DNA of 64,000 bases from Hyposmocoma kahamanoa (GCF_003589595.1 NW_020653993.1:5487004-5551003); one strand, 5' to 3'; counted from the first letter of the stretch, positions 1 to 11,392 are shown. Notes: generated by a model not told the origin, from the letters alone. Numbers and translations: made by a program.

Positions 1-1714
1 TCCTGAGTAAACACCGACGCTGAGCTATGGCCTTTTGCACTGCTACAGCACACATACATAACTGGGTGTTCGGCAGTGCTGCGACTGTGCTGTTTTTTTC
101 TTTTTATTATTTTCTTTCTGTTATTTATGTGCGTCTGCAGATCCAAATAAACGTTTTATCTATCCATCTTTATTAAAATATAGATGAATATAATGTATAT
201 AAGAATATTGATGAACTTAAGAAGAACAGAAAATTGTTGACCATACTTTTCCAGTTTAAAAATTTTGACCCTGACTTGAAAAATTTCTAATTTTATATAT
301 TAAAAATTTTTAAATTTTTAAGAGAATATAGTCGTCTATTTCAACAAGAAAATGATAAACTTAATAAGAAATAGATTCGTTGGTTATTTTACGAGTTTGC
401 AGATTATTTTAGAAATTATTTTAAATTAAGAGAAGGAACATATTTTTGTCAACAAATTGAAAGAATTTTTACTGCCGAACACTTTTTATAATTTACAGTT
501 CTTCGATTGTAATGCACCTAGTGAAGTAAGCTAAATTGTTGTGCCCTTACAGGATTTATGTTAGACCATGTTATGTAATAGTTTTAGATCTTACTACACA
601 ACATAATGCAATGCAATAAATAAATTAATTAATTAATTAAACCATATTTTCCAAAAGTGGTAGTGGGTGCTGAAGAGTCCTACGGGGGGTTGGGGTCTCG
701 GAAGCAATTGGGAGGCGTTGATGCTGACCATGATGTGCTACCGCATTTGAATAAAAAAGTCTGAATTATCTATATAAACTATGCCACATATAATTTTTTA
801 TTGCGATTTTTTGTGTTAAGTCAATATAAAAAATACGTGTTTTCAATTATTTTTGTGCTGGTGGCATTGACTTACAATGGCTGGTGGGTTGAAATTTTTT
901 GATATTGCCTAAGTGGGCGGTGAGCTAAAAACTTTGGGACAGAGGCGTGCCTGAGATGATGAGTGGGATCATGGGAAACTGCGGCATTTACCGGAACAGC
1001 ACCTTTTCACTGCCATAACTTCCAAAACTATTTACTTTATTTAGTCATGTGTGTAGTCATACGTCCCTTTTATTATAAACATTTGTTATTTTTAAGTGAC
1101 TCATAATAGTAATTATGGTGTTCGTTATAGTGGATCCTATGTAATAAATCTGCCACGGAAGCGTATAATGTTTTTATCTATCTATCACATATAGTATGCC
1201 CCATACCTTCATGTTTTTTTTTCTGCCACATCCAACACTTACCATACAGCGTTTGGATAGAGTGTTATTGTTTAAAAGTCGTAATAGTTTTAAATTTTGT
1301 AACTTAGACAATAAACCAAAATTACTCGTGCTCGAAAAGACAAATTGTATGTCATCTAACAACTTAACACACTACTCAAGTACGAGACACTCTTGTTAGA
1401 CCGCACATTGAATTGGACAACTATCGAAATTTAAAGTAACGGTTTGTTTGCGACTGTCGACTGGCGCCGACTAGACGCACGCGCAGCCGGATCGACGGTT
1501 TTACTATGGACCTGGTGCATAAACTGACGCACAGAGATTCGGAAACATACCACCTACATGAAGAACAGTAATCACTAAAGTTTGAAAATTGAAATTTTTG
1601 AAACTTTAATTGTGCATTAATAAACTGTATACAATGTTATAAAGGGTGACATTTTTTCATCATCGAAGACTTGGTGTCACTAATAATTTATATAAGTACC
1701 TAGTAGTAAGTACC
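1..1714. other. No gene recognised; two LINE-like 3' tails
   Basis: I recognise no coding region here. Two short stretches look like 3' ends of non-LTR retrotransposons on the + strand: about 125-175 (AATAAACG followed by a TCTATC run) and about 1130-1190 (a similar tail ending in TCTATCTATC). A short TTAA simple repeat lies at about 620-645. The patch at 1440-1515 is richer in CpG than its surroundings but has no convincing exon. Confidence 0.4.
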
Positions 1715-1715
1715 T

Positions 1716-1957
1716 AAGTGATAAGTGACACGCCTGCCCATAATAGTTGCAATGAAACTCAGAGCTTTAAAACACGAAGTTCGGGAGGTAATTGTCACTA
1801 CGCCCGTCACTTTGTTGACAGGTTCCGCGGTCCTGTATTTTCACCAGCACACTGCCAATCGGAACGCAGTAATGCTCACATTACTGCTTGGTGGCAGAAA
1901 TAGGTATGGTGGCAATACTTCGCTAGACGAAGCCTTTCTTAAGGAGTTATACTGCTA
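1716..1957 (+). repeat. Rep1 interspersed repeat
   Basis: Copy of the most abundant repeat in the window. Diagnostic blocks in order are a GACACGCCTGCCCATAATAG-type segment, a segment near TTTAAA with potential to pair across it, and CATTACTGCTTGGTGGCAG near the right end. The two short open frames here are by-products of the repeat. Confidence 0.75.
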
Positions 1958-2341
1958 GTATGTATATTTTTTACGTTGAACAACTGATAGCTGATTATAA
2001 TTAGCGATAAGCATACAAGAAATAAAAACACGTCAATTACGCACAGAATTCTATTGTAAAAAACTCAATGGCGTACCATTTATTACAGCAAAATGAAAGA
2101 GAAAATAAATTCGTTTTATTCAATGTTTTAAATAACTTTTGCATAATTGAATTCGGTGCTTCGTAGTGAACTGACAGGGGCGGTAATTATTGTTACAAAT
2201 TTTAATGAAATCGTTTTCGATTTTGGTTTCGTTTGCATTATTGACTCTGTAACACAGCAGTTAGCACTCTGTGCGCTGGATGAAGAGGCCCAGATTCGAC
2301 CAATTTCGGAAATGAACTTCGAAACTAATTCTGGTCTAATT
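1958..2341. other. Unassigned spacer
   Basis: AT-rich spacer. A 70-codon open frame at 2147-2359 has no recognisable domain and runs into the adjacent SINE-like repeat, so I do not call it. Confidence 0.4.
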
Positions 2342-2688
2342 AAATTTTTATTGAATTGATATTCAGTTATTTTTTGTGAAATTACTCCACTAGTTTGTTA
2401 TAATTATTAATACAAAGATCGAACACTCAGAAAAAATTCCTTCGATCCGGTCGGATTCGAACCGACGTCTTCTTGCATACCGTGGCAGACGCTATACCAA
2501 CTAAGCCACGGAACGAATCAACGAACCTCACGAATTTTTCTATGTGCTTGCGTCGTGTCTTTGTATTTGGTTTTTCAACGACTTTTTAGTCGTAGCGCCA
2601 TCTATGAGAAATCTGTTGCAGATTTATCACCCAGTTAGTACCTTTACAGCTACCAGTCCTGGCGAGAGATGTCGCTATTCATTGTATT
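2342..2688 (-). repeat. SINE-B, tRNA-like module in the middle
   Basis: About 345-bp repeat. Read on the - strand it contains a tRNA-like block with an A-box-like TGGCTTAGTTGG (about 2510-2495) and a B-box-like GGTTCGAATCC (about 2465-2450). The block has some 170 bp of conserved sequence on its 5' side and about 110 bp on its 3' side. One end carries the near-palindrome ATTGAATTGATATTCA. Full or partial copies recur at seven other places. Confidence 0.8.
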
Positions 2689-2689
2689 A

Positions 2690-2824
2690 ATTAATTTTTT
2701 ATTGAATTGATATTCAATTATTTTTTGTGAAATTACTCCACTAGTTTGTTATAATTATTAATACAAAGATCGAACACCCAGAAAAAACACTCAGAAAAAA
2801 TTCCTTCGATCCGGTCGGATTCTG
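2690..2824 (-). repeat. SINE-B, truncated copy in tandem
   Basis: Second copy of the preceding repeat, head to tail with it, running from the near-palindromic end and stopping inside the tRNA-like block at CGGTCGGATTC. A duplicated ACACTCAGAAAAAA segment shows local slippage. Confidence 0.75.
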
Positions 2825-2863
2825 GTCTTCTTTTTTTATGGTACTAAGTCACGAACAAGTAAT

Positions 2864-3016
2864 AATAATAACGCATACACTCATAGCCCCGCACTAGGGA
2901 AACCTATATCGCGAATCTATATCGCCATGAACGTACACATAGACAACCACAAGTTACCAAACAAAATTCACGAGAGCCCAGCAGTCCAGCATGGTAACCG
3001 TTCGGCCACGAAGGCA
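2864..3016 (-). repeat. SINE-A, internally deleted
   Basis: Matches the longer SINE-A copy at 23542-23777: an AATAATAATAAC tail, the block GCCCCGCACTAGGGAAACC, then after a deletion GGTAACCGTTCGGCCACG, which on the - strand is the tRNA-like head. The B-box-like part is missing. It is followed almost directly by a Rep1 copy. Confidence 0.75.
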
Positions 3017-3039
3017 ATTCAAGAGGAGTTCAAGGAGGT

Positions 3040-3236
3040 CGTATGCCTGGTAAGCCACACGCCTGTCCATAACAGTTGCAGTGCCACTCGGGGCTTTAAA
3101 TCACAAAGATCTAAGTGGCACTACTACTGGCGCCTGTCACCCCAAGACATAAGTCGACATGCGCATGCCACTCAACCACGGAGGCCGTCGTATAATTTCG
3201 TCGTATAGTAATGCTCAGTAGTTCCCTGGACTGGTC
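3040..3236 (+). repeat. Rep1 interspersed repeat
   Basis: Contains CACGCCTGTCCATAACAG and the inverted-repeat core, then jumps to the TTCCCTGGAC end with an internal deletion. It abuts a LINE remnant on its right. Confidence 0.8.
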
Positions 3237-3545
3237 TGAATATATACTTCGGTGAATATGGCTATGAGCTCCATCAGCTAATTCCGCCTACCCCCTTTTA
3301 CCACCGGACATCCAAACATACGGCGGAATATTATCCGTGCTAGGCCAACATATACTTCAGGCGTACTAAGCGCTTTACTTCATCATATTATTGCGCTGCC
3401 CAGGAATTCCCTGCCTGCGACTGTCTTTCGAGAACATACAACCCGAGTATCTTTAAGGTACGACTGAATAGGCATTTTTTGAGCGAGCTCGTTCCATCGT
3501 AGACTCTATCTTTGTTCCAGGGCTAGAGTGTGGGCACGAGCAAGT
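3237..3545 (+). pseudogene. LINE ORF2 C-terminal remnant
   Basis: Decayed 3' coding end of a non-LTR retrotransposon. Despite stops the + strand still reads ELHQLIPPTPFYHR, then RTKRFTSS, then EFPACD, and ends near FKVRLNRHFLSELVPS. The same series of motifs occurs at 24839-25252, where it is better preserved. No catalytic domain is present. Confidence 0.75.
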
Positions 3546-4390
3546 CTATTCATTTTAAAGAAATGCTGGAGTGAATTCCGTTGCCCTGATTCTGAAAGCA
3601 CAGGGAATATCATTGTTTGATTCTAGGTAAAAATTGTTTGATACATTTTTATGATGATGTACCCTGTGTTTTGTCTGTTGTTAGTATGTATATTTTATTT
3701 TTATTTCAAGATTTTTTTTCATATAAGTATTGTGTTGTAATGTATGGGTCACATCATCACTAATATCAACATAGAGACGAAAAGCTCGTAAAATTCGCGT
3801 AGGCGTCTCCAAATAAGGTCAGCCTTTTGTATCTGTCGGAGTTATTCTAAAGCGGTGTATAATTAACGCAATATTTGAGCAATTATGACCAACTCTGATT
3901 GGTGGAATTGTGACAGTTATTAAAGGAATAACCATATAGGGAACTATGGAGTCCATTGCGGTTATTGTTAAGTTTGTAACTTAATCTTATTAGGTTTGGA
4001 CAATCCAAGCAATTTATGTAAATTAGGGTATCTTTAAATTATACCACGACTTGTTCTATTGTTACATTCACAGACCTCTTCTTAAAATTTTTCACATTTT
4101 TAGTAGTGTTGCGTCTTGCCAACCTCATCAACACCTAATTATATGGCCTACTGCAGGGCACAGATCTCGTCTAAAGACAGTGTATAGGCTACTTACGGAC
4201 ATCATATATTTTCACGACGACTGGCCAAGTTATTGAAGTTTTTGCAGCCACCAGAAGTGCAATTGTCAAATCCTCTTATCTTTATTCAGTATTTATATAA
4301 TATATATTTCTGTTGCCAATCAGTAATGTAAGTTACTGCATTCCGGTTTTGAATGGTATGTATGGGTACAGGTGAAATTAGAGGCACATT
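3546..4390. other. No gene recognised
   Basis: AT-rich sequence with no recognisable exon or repeat. The 61-codon frame at 4051-4236 has no domain signature. Confidence 0.4.
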
Positions 4391-4392
4391 CT

Positions 4393-4905
4393 TCAGGACT
4401 TCTATGATAAGATTCCGATTGTTATTCAAAATTTGCCATTCACGAGGTTTAAGACTATAGTGAAACAAGAAGTTTATACTAAAAATTATTATTATCTAAA
4501 TCTGCGTACTTGGGTAATAAAATTCCGTGGTAGTAACCCATTTAGCTCTTGCAGGTAGTCTCGATTTACTGTTTGAAATAGATATTGCAAATGATAAATA
4601 TGTACAAATGTTTATTTATAAAGAGCACGCCCTGGAGTTTCTTCCTCATTCTTCTCATGGGAATCTGCCTTAGATATATGGAAAGACGACATGGCTCCAA
4701 GTGCCACTCAGATTTGATTCAAAGTGTATTCCATAGCATTTAAGTTTATTTGAAAAGAGCAATCCCTAGAGTTTCTTGCTTGCTTCTCGGTCTTATCAGC
4801 GAAGTCAGCGTAGTGAACGAGCAGTAGCTTGATGTGACGTTTTCAAGTGTGAATTTATTTTACCTGTGTAATAAATGATTCTTTGAATTTAACTTTGACC
4901 TTACA
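4393..4905 (+). mobile_element. LINE 3' end with partly duplicated 3' UTR
   Basis: The + strand reads FYDKIPI, LPFTRFK and VKQEVYTKNYYYLN, the C-terminal motifs also seen in the LINE at 12960-13480. A 3' UTR block (AAAGAGCA, CCTGGAGTTTCTT) follows at about 4618-4680 and again in related form at 4755-4870. The copy ends at AATAAATGATTCTTTGAATT near 4870-4890. Confidence 0.7.
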
Positions 4906-5334
4906 TTATTACATATTTATTTAATAAGGCTTATCAACTAAATAGTGGATATGTTCTCGGACTCGTTAACCGGTCTCCGTACAGCAATAATTAGCACGTA
5001 AACACCTTATCTATAAGTATTATTATTGATTTTCATGTTTTTTATATAATAATTATCTACATTGTTTTCTGTTTGTTTTGTAATTGTATTGGATTTCATA
5101 GCACTTAAATATTAAGACTAATCTGCTCAATGCAAGTTGTGTTTCGTCTGTCACTAGTTGTGCATCTTGGCATAATACTAATAACAAATTCTGTAACATG
5201 TTATTTGATGTAACAACTGTTGATGAAGCTAATAAATAAAATAAAAATAAAATAAATACATACGTTAAATATAAAAACAAACCATTTAAAATCACTACTA
5301 TGTATGCAAAGATGGAAGTATGACCAGGCCAAAT
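4906..5334. other. No gene recognised
   Basis: AT-rich spacer. Open frames on the - strand at 5053-5407 are low-complexity and run into the neighbouring Rep1 copy. Confidence 0.4.
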
Positions 5335-5582
5335 TAGTAGCAGTAAAGCTAGGTGTGAAAGAGTTCGTCCAGAGAAGTACTGCCACTTTACCTATTTCTC
5401 CGGACAAGCAGTAATTTACTGCGTTCCGGGATTGAGGGTGCTGGTGAAATTACAGGCACATGTAGCTTTTCAACTTCAATCAGATATTTGCGATTTAAAG
5501 CTCTGATTGGCACTGCAACTATTATAGACAGGCGTGTCGCTTATCAACAGGCGCATGACTTGTTCGTTCCGTCACTTGGAGT
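5335..5582 (-). repeat. Rep1 interspersed repeat
   Basis: Reverse-oriented copy: AGCAGTAAAGCT, GTACTGCCACTTTACC, GCGTTCCGG, the TTTAAAGCTCTG core and finally GACAGGCGTGTCGCTTATC, ending with the TTGTTCGTTCCGTCACTTGG terminus. Confidence 0.8.
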
Positions 5583-5639
5583 TTCTTTGTTTCTTCTTCA
5601 TAAATTATTTAAAAAAAAAACGAAAACATTCATGAATTA

Positions 5640-5850
5640 CGTCTATTTTTTTATCAAATTTTATTGTAATCGCTTACCGGAAAGTGCGCGAAACCGGATT
5701 GATCGCCCGGTTTGCCACCCTTGAAGGTGGAATATTTCCTTCAAATTCAAATGGGACCAATACTGAGGTACCTTCATTCCAACATAAAGAGAATTCCATC
5801 AAAATCGGTTCACCGAATTATCGCGTAACATACGTACAAAAAAAATACAG
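5640..5850 (-). repeat. Rep2 interspersed repeat
   Basis: Reverse-oriented copy of the repeat at 21614-22078, recognised from CGCTTACCGGAAAGTGCG, AATGGGACCAATACTG and AATCGGTTCACCGAATTATC. The 139-codon frame beginning at 5684 is a translation of this repeat plus flank, not a gene. Confidence 0.7.
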
Positions 5851-6399
5851 TCGATTTAATGGTATACCGGTGATATCAATTACCTTCACCTGCAACATGG
5901 TATGGATCACGACCATCACGCCTTTTTTTATTGGTTCTGCCTCTAAGAAGAAATACACGAAAATATTTTATTTAAAATACGATTACACAACCTCTTATGG
6001 AATGTCAATAAATCTTTACAACCGTACAAAGCACAACCGCGTTACGATGAAGATGAAAGCGAAAAACGCCGAGTCTATTGCCATAAATATGTCTACACGA
6101 TGACGTTAGCTTGTTTGTTCAATAAAAATCATAATAAATTCGTCTTTATTTACAAAATAGACAAATTGCTCACAAGCCTCATTTTGATTTAACTTTAAAC
6201 GTTTAGTTAAGGTTCATGTTGTTTATGTGTACAATTTTTTTATTTATAAAGATAGAAAGGCGTTACATGCACTAAAAACTTCTTGTTTAATGGCTTCCTC
6301 ACTGCTGAGAATCGTGACTCCACTTCATCCTGCCAACCATTTGCCTCCAACGGTAGCGCTCAGTCGCATGGTGTAGTGCGGCGCTGACAGGTAGCTCCA
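5851..6399. other. No gene recognised
   Basis: Spacer between Rep2 and a LINE remnant. I see no supported feature. Confidence 0.4.
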
Positions 6400-6745
6400 G
6401 TTATTCGGAGATCTGATCCGACCACCTCTTGGGACTCCAGCCTCTAGGTCTCTTTCTGTCCACCTTCCCTGTCATCATCAGATACCCCAGGATATCAGCA
6501 TCTCTACGTGTTACGTCACCAAAATAGCCTATCACACGCTGCATGCAAATTGAAGACACACGCTGTGCATTCTTAATCTTGAGTTCCTCAAGTATAGAGA
6601 CATTGGTGCGGCGGCCTATCCCCGGTATTCTTAACATTCTGCGCCAGCACCACATTTCAAAGGCGTCAATTCTCTGTATGTCAGCGGCTTTCAGTGTCCA
6701 TGTCTCTGCACCATATATAGAGATGGAGAAGACAAATGTGCGAAT
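6400..6745 (-). pseudogene. RTE-like LINE C-terminal remnant
   Basis: The - strand reads YGAETWTLKAADIQRIDAFE, then MWCWRRMLRIP, RRTNVSILEELKIK, VIGYFGDVTRRD and RPRGWSPKRWSDQI. This order is typical of the extreme C-terminus of craft/RTE-type endonuclease-reverse-transcriptase proteins of arthropods. The endonuclease and RT domains are absent, so this is a 5'-truncated copy. Confidence 0.8.
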
Positions 6746-7751
6746 TAGATGTATTTTTAGTTCTGTTTCTAATATTCCTGTTTCTCAGAAAAACATTGCT
6801 GTTTTTGCAATCGGCTTCGTATTTCAAGTTTACAACTGCCCTCACTGGTTATCAAAGAGCCCAGGTATTGAAAATGGTCCACGGTCTCGTATTCTTGCAA
6901 GATGTTAGTACACTGAAGAGTCGCGATCAATCAATAGTCAATCATCACGAGTTTAGTATTACATTTATTTAAAGCAAGACCTATACGTTAAAAGCTTAAA
7001 ATGCTGCTTATTAGCATCGAATGATAAGATACGAGGTAACTCCATGCAAATATAGCAGCGCGGCTTGTATGTGTGCGCAAGCCGCCGCCGCCGCAAGCCG
7101 TGTACGGACGCACAGATTTGCATAATCTCGCGGTGCACTCGTGTTACATGGCGCGAGTCGTCACACACGCGCTAATAATTATACAATTGAAAGCAATCGA
7201 TCGGTATTTAAAAAATGGCATAAAAATACTGGAATTGTTTATTGTTATTTTTGTGGGGTGTAGATGGTAGGCCCTCAAATTCAGAATTGTTATTCATTTT
7301 ATTTATATTTCATAACCATACGCCTTAATCAAGATACCAATCCGCGATTCTAGTCTGAAAATATCAATAAGTACGTACTTATTGCATTTAGCAAAGGTTA
7401 TTTCAATACAACATGACAATGCTGTGACGAACAACTTACTTTTTTTCAATTTATGTTTACTACCTGTAGGGATAACTAAAATAATAACAACACAACCCTA
7501 CGTTCCAAACAGGCGGAAGTTGCCCTACTTGTTCTTATTATACTATGTTATTAGGCTACTTTCTATGGATGAAATCGGGTGCGACACAGTGCCCAAAATG
7601 CTGGCGATGTCCTTTATGTGTGACTATACTCACACGTTGAGCAAGGCAGTTACCAGCCCTTGTCTCATCTCTTTCATCTCCCAGTCGATGCATTAATATT
7701 TTCTATATCATTTTATGAAAATAATAGACGTTATTAACACTCCACGGCTGT
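6746..7751. other. No gene recognised; one GC-rich patch
   Basis: Mostly AT-rich. At 7060-7175 lies a CpG-dense patch with a (CCG)n run (7080-7094) and an octamer-like ATTTGCAT at 7116-7123. No exon with consensus splice sites is evident. Frames at 7073-7270 and 7382-7696 have no recognisable motif. Confidence 0.4.
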
Positions 7752-8200
7752 TTAAACTCCAACAGACGTAATTGTAAGTAGTCGCAGCCGATATTTTGAT
7801 ATAGTATAGCCCGATTGCGATTGGCCCCAATCATCTATTGCGTCGAGCGGTACCGACGACGTTGCTATATGTGTCACGACTTCATTACTCCATAAAATCT
7901 GCGAATATTGTTGAGTACATACGGATGAAAGCCAATGCTGCACTGAGGGTGGAGCAGTTGGAGTCGCGCCATAATGATAATTTTAATTAATTTATGGTGA
8001 GTACCAACTCAACATCTATTGACCTTCACGAAGGAGAACTTTTAGCCGAAGGATGTCATCTACCGGTGTTTCCGAGGACAGTTACCGAACGCTCACGGTA
8101 CGTCACACGTCACGGTCCAGACGTGTATATAAATAAATAATTTATTATCATATTATTATGTATGTTAGTCTATAAGTATGTATAATATTTATGGATCTTT
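7752..8200 (-). repeat. Unnamed repeat, contiguous copy
   Basis: On the - strand its parts match two + strand segments elsewhere: 8200-8000 corresponds to about 24085-24275 (shared GTCCTCGGAAA and TTCTCCTTC blocks), and 7885-7825 to about 25390-25430 (shared CGTCGTCGGTACCGCT and GACGCAATAGATGATT). Here the two parts are about 100 bp apart; at 24-25 kb a LINE fragment of about 1 kb separates them. Confidence 0.6.
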
Positions 8201-8569
8201 TGTAACCTGAATATAGATAAACAAATAAAAATAGTCGAGTTAGTAAGTACATAATATACATATTTTCAACAAGCTTATTATTCCCAAAGGCCTCTCGACT
8301 CCCATAGCTCCCGGTTTACATATGCGTTCAAGTTCTCCGGCATCCACCAAGTGGTTATGTGCGTAATTAATAGAATCAGGCGTTACCTTGCGGAAATCCA
8401 TGTTAATAAAAATTGAAGCAAAATTAATTTACTACTCCGCAAACCCAGTGAAGGTTAAATCGTGCAAAATAGCTGCGCTTGTGTTGAACATTTTTTCATG
8501 TAGTTAATTTTTCCCACCCTCTCTGATATGGGACTTGTTAACTTACGTGTCAGCATGACGATCAAAGTG
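8201..8569. other. No gene recognised
   Basis: AT-rich spacer with no supported feature. Confidence 0.35.
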
Positions 8570-8692
8570 ATGATGTACCTCATATCTCTGCAATTTAAGG
8601 TTCGGAGTGGCAGTGCAAATTTTATGGAGAGGCGTTTGGCTTAGCATTAGCACTAGACGCACGTCTTGTTTGTCCCGTCATTTGTATCATAA
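8570..8692 (-). repeat. Rep1 fragment
   Basis: Degenerate reverse-oriented copy with GGAGTGGCAGTGCAAATTTT, GGAGAGGCGTTTGGCTTA and the TTGTTTGTCCCGTCATTTG end. Confidence 0.65.
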
Positions 8693-9040
8693 AAAAATAT
8701 CTAAACTTATGTTTACTAGAATAAGATTTTCATTGACAATATTACGTTAAAAGTTTGGTAATGTAAGTAGCAGTCAAGAAACATTTAGCTTGACATTTTG
8801 AACTTTGAACTGTTCTTATCTCAAGCGTCATAGGATACACTTGACCTTGTAAGTATCTTCAACAAATTATTTTGCTTTCATTTACTTATTATTTTTGTTC
8901 ACTGTTGCTAAACAGTATTGTTTTTAATTAAGATTATTGAATATCACGCTGTTTCACTACCGCGATATTCAATTTTTTTTGTGAAATGAATAGCTGGAAG
9001 AAAAACTTCCATAGATTTCTAACAGCTGCGCTGGTGCGTC

Positions 9041-9088
9041 CCGTAGTAACTCAGTTGGGAGAGCGTCAGGTATTTTAAGCTGAAGGTA
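9041..9088 (+). other. tRNA-like 5' half (pseudo-tRNA)
   Basis: TAGTAACTCAGTTGGGAGAG resembles the D-arm and A box of eukaryotic tRNA-Phe or tRNA-Lys and is followed by a possible anticodon-stem remnant (GTCAG with CTGAAGGT). There is no T-arm or acceptor 3' strand, so it is not a functional tRNA gene. It may be the head of a decayed SINE. Confidence 0.45.
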
Positions 9089-9769
9089 AAATGAGGAAAA
9101 GTATTCACTGTTTCTAAATAAATTAAAATTACATCTAATTAATAAATGCTATTACAATTTAAATGAATACGTTGATGACAAATAAAAATAATAATATACT
9201 CCCGGACACACAATTCGAGCCACCTCACATTTTCAATATTAAATGCTTAGCTTAAACAATGCATTATTGCTGAAAAATGCTATTATGCAACTTTGAAACT
9301 GGTATACGAAACGTCATTTCTTGAAGTCTTTATTGAAAATTTGAATTTAAAATATCGGAGAAAACTTTTTCTACGAAGCTAACTATATTTTTATATAAAA
9401 TTTTATTAGGATAAAAATGCAAGGTGGTGCGAATTATGTGTCCGGGAGTGTATTATAATAAATTTGAATAATAAATAAATGTTAATTATATACTATAAAG
9501 TTATGCTATTGTAATCTAAATAAATTCAAACTTTTAAGTGACATAACTCTACTCATAATATGACGTATTTCTTTATTATTATATGACATATTTCTTTTAT
9601 TTTATATTATTATTTGATAAATAACAATCTTAAATAATAATTGAAACCTCGGCCTACCTCTGCTGTTATTATTATCCCTAATAAAGGGCTCATATGTGTA
9701 GCATTATTTTAAATTTAAGACATGTATACCATATGAATGCTATAAATATATTGAGTATTGAGTATTAAG

Positions 9770-9835
9770 GTGCACTGGTTCGAATGAATTTTTCTTAATG
9801 TTCGATCCTTGTATTAATAAGTATTGTTCATTGTT
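9770..9835 (+). repeat. SINE-B fragment
   Basis: Begins within the B-box-like TGGTTCGAAT and continues through TTTTTCTTAATGTTCGATCC to TTGTATTAATAAGTATTG, matching the right part of SINE-B. Confidence 0.6.
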
Positions 9836-10027
9836 AACCAACCGATCATGCCGTCACAATGATCTACTACTACTACTACTACACGTTACAATAGAAGTTG
9901 ATGCTATTTCAAATGACTCCTAGTGTATATCCAACTTTATGATCAAACTAAATACATTAACAACTTAAAAACAAAGGTTGGTTAATGAAATGGGTCAAGT
10001 TTTTTGTATGTTCTACTCAATTAATTA

Positions 10028-10142
10028 AATAGCAGTAGAGTTACTCGTGAAATAACACGTACAAGCAGTACTGCCACTTATGTCTGCCACTAAGCAGTAA
10101 CGTGAGCTTGTAAAAACTGGTGAAGAAACAGACACAAGAGAT
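10028..10142 (-). repeat. Rep1 fragment
   Basis: Degenerate: AGCAGTAGAGTTACTCGTGA, AGTACTGCCACTTATG and AAGCAGTAACGTGAGC keep the order of the reverse-oriented copy at 47398. A matching inner portion lies at 11045-11166, so the copy may have been split by the Rep2 insertion. Confidence 0.6.
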
Positions 10143-10604
10143 TTATCAGCTTTATTTATTTTTATTAATTTATTTAACAGGCACACTGAGATTGAAGGGA
10201 AAAACCCTTAGCAGATTACCGCCACACGGGTTTGCATGTGGCGGCTCGGCTAGTACAAGCGGCTACAGTATACACCGCTGCACGCATAATAGTTGACGTG
10301 CACACGGGTGACGTATTATGCGCAGTGGCAGCAGCGATCAGTGTTTACATTGGAATCTTCTGGTGACCTATGTACCGAGACAGCGTCACAGCGTACAGTG
10401 GTGTGTGAAGAGTGTTAAAAATGAATGAAGGCCAAATAAAAAATAGATGTATAGTGTGAAAGATGACACGGATAAAAAAGTTGTGAATATGGAAATTACT
10501 GCTGATAGAGGAGAATGGAAGAACAAGTCTTAATGATTTAATAAAAAAAACCCCACTGCAAAAGAATTTAACTAGATAGATAAAAAAATTCCCCCTCATT
10601 TTTT
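10143..10604. other. No gene recognised; GC-rich patch
   Basis: At 10195-10340 a GC-rich patch holds nested inverted repeats (CCGCCACACGGG with GCATGTGGCGGC; CGCATAATAGTTGACGTG with GTGACGTATTATGCGC). It could be part of a decayed foldback element. No exon is supported. Confidence 0.35.
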
Positions 10605-11043
10605 AACCGACTTTAAAAAAAGGAGGAGGTTCTCAATTCGTCTGTATGTTTTTTTTTGTATATATGTTACGCAATAACTCCACCGTTTGTGAAACAATTT
10701 TAATGATTCTTTTTTTGTTGGAAAAAAGGTACCTCAGATGTGGTCCCATTTAAATTTCAAGAACATATTCCACCTCTAAGGGTGGCAAACTAGGGGATGA
10801 ATGACTTTTGAGGTCGGTTTTTTTAACCGGAGGTTAGGTTAGGTTATTATATTATTTTATAGCCTATGGTACTCCGAAAATCAAGACGAATAACGACACC
10901 TCATATGTCAAAATCCATCAAGCCGTTTAGGCTGTATAGCGTGAAAAAGAAATGGACATACGTACATACATACACTTGAAAAACATAACCCTCCCGCAGT
11001 CGTAGCGTGGGATAAGGGCGGGAAGAAGAAGAAGAAGAAGAAG
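10605..11043 (+). repeat. Rep2 with 3' UTR-like tail and (GAA)n end
   Basis: Starts CGACTTTAAAAAAAGGAGGA, continues with TAACTCCACCGTTTGTGAA and TGATTCTTTTTTTGTTGG and returns to GAGGTCGGTTTTTTTAACCG. The following ATCCATCAAGCCGTTTAGGC and the terminal GAAGAAGAAG microsatellite (about 11022-11043) resemble the 3' tail of a non-LTR retrotransposon. Confidence 0.65.
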
Positions 11044-11044
11044 G

Positions 11045-11166
11045 TGACAGGTGCAGTGGTCTACAGACTTGCTATTTAAAGCTCCTAGTGACACTTTAAC
11101 TCTTGTGGGCGTGTTGTATACAACCAGACGCACGACTTCTTCATCCTGTCACTTGATATCGTAAAA
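11045..11166 (-). repeat. Rep1 fragment
   Basis: Inner and terminal part of a reverse Rep1 copy: GCTATTTAAAGCTCCTAGTG, GGGCGTGTTGTATACAACC and the CATCCTGTCACTTGATATC end. Probably the second half of the copy at 10028-10142. Confidence 0.55.
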
Positions 11167-11267
11167 AATAAAAATAGGACGACCTTTGGCCGAGGTAGAC
11201 ATTATCAGGAAAGAGGATTCTACTAAAGAAATTAGTCGTGAAATGTTATATATCAGTGGTAGTGAAA

Positions 11268-11392
11268 TGCTGAAATAGGTGAAACTATTTTTCCGGATTT
11301 AAATCGCGTATTTGTTTTATTTCAAACAAACGAACGTTTTAGGCTCTTTACAGGTGCCATGATCACGGTTAATAATAATATGTGACGTCATG
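11268..11392 (+). repeat. Pal1 foldback element, single arm
   Basis: One arm of the Pal1 family: TTTTTCCGGATTTAAATCGC, TTTCAAACAAACGAACGTTT, then CTCTTTACAGGTGCCATGAT. The opposite arm is missing. Confidence 0.6.

Larger units (their letters stand above)
8693..10027. other. No gene recognised; small tRNA-like and SINE fragments
   Basis: Long AT-rich stretch without exons. Besides the two fragments annotated separately it holds a (CTA)n microsatellite at about 9867-9883. Confidence 0.4.

Noticed and set aside
2440..2520. tRNA gene candidate
   Set aside because: Has A- and B-box-like motifs but no paired acceptor stem, and recurs in multiple copies with the same flanks; it is the tRNA-like block of SINE-B.
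5684..6103. 139-codon open frame
   Set aside because: Its first half is a translation of a Rep2 copy and the rest has no domain; a by-product of the repeat.
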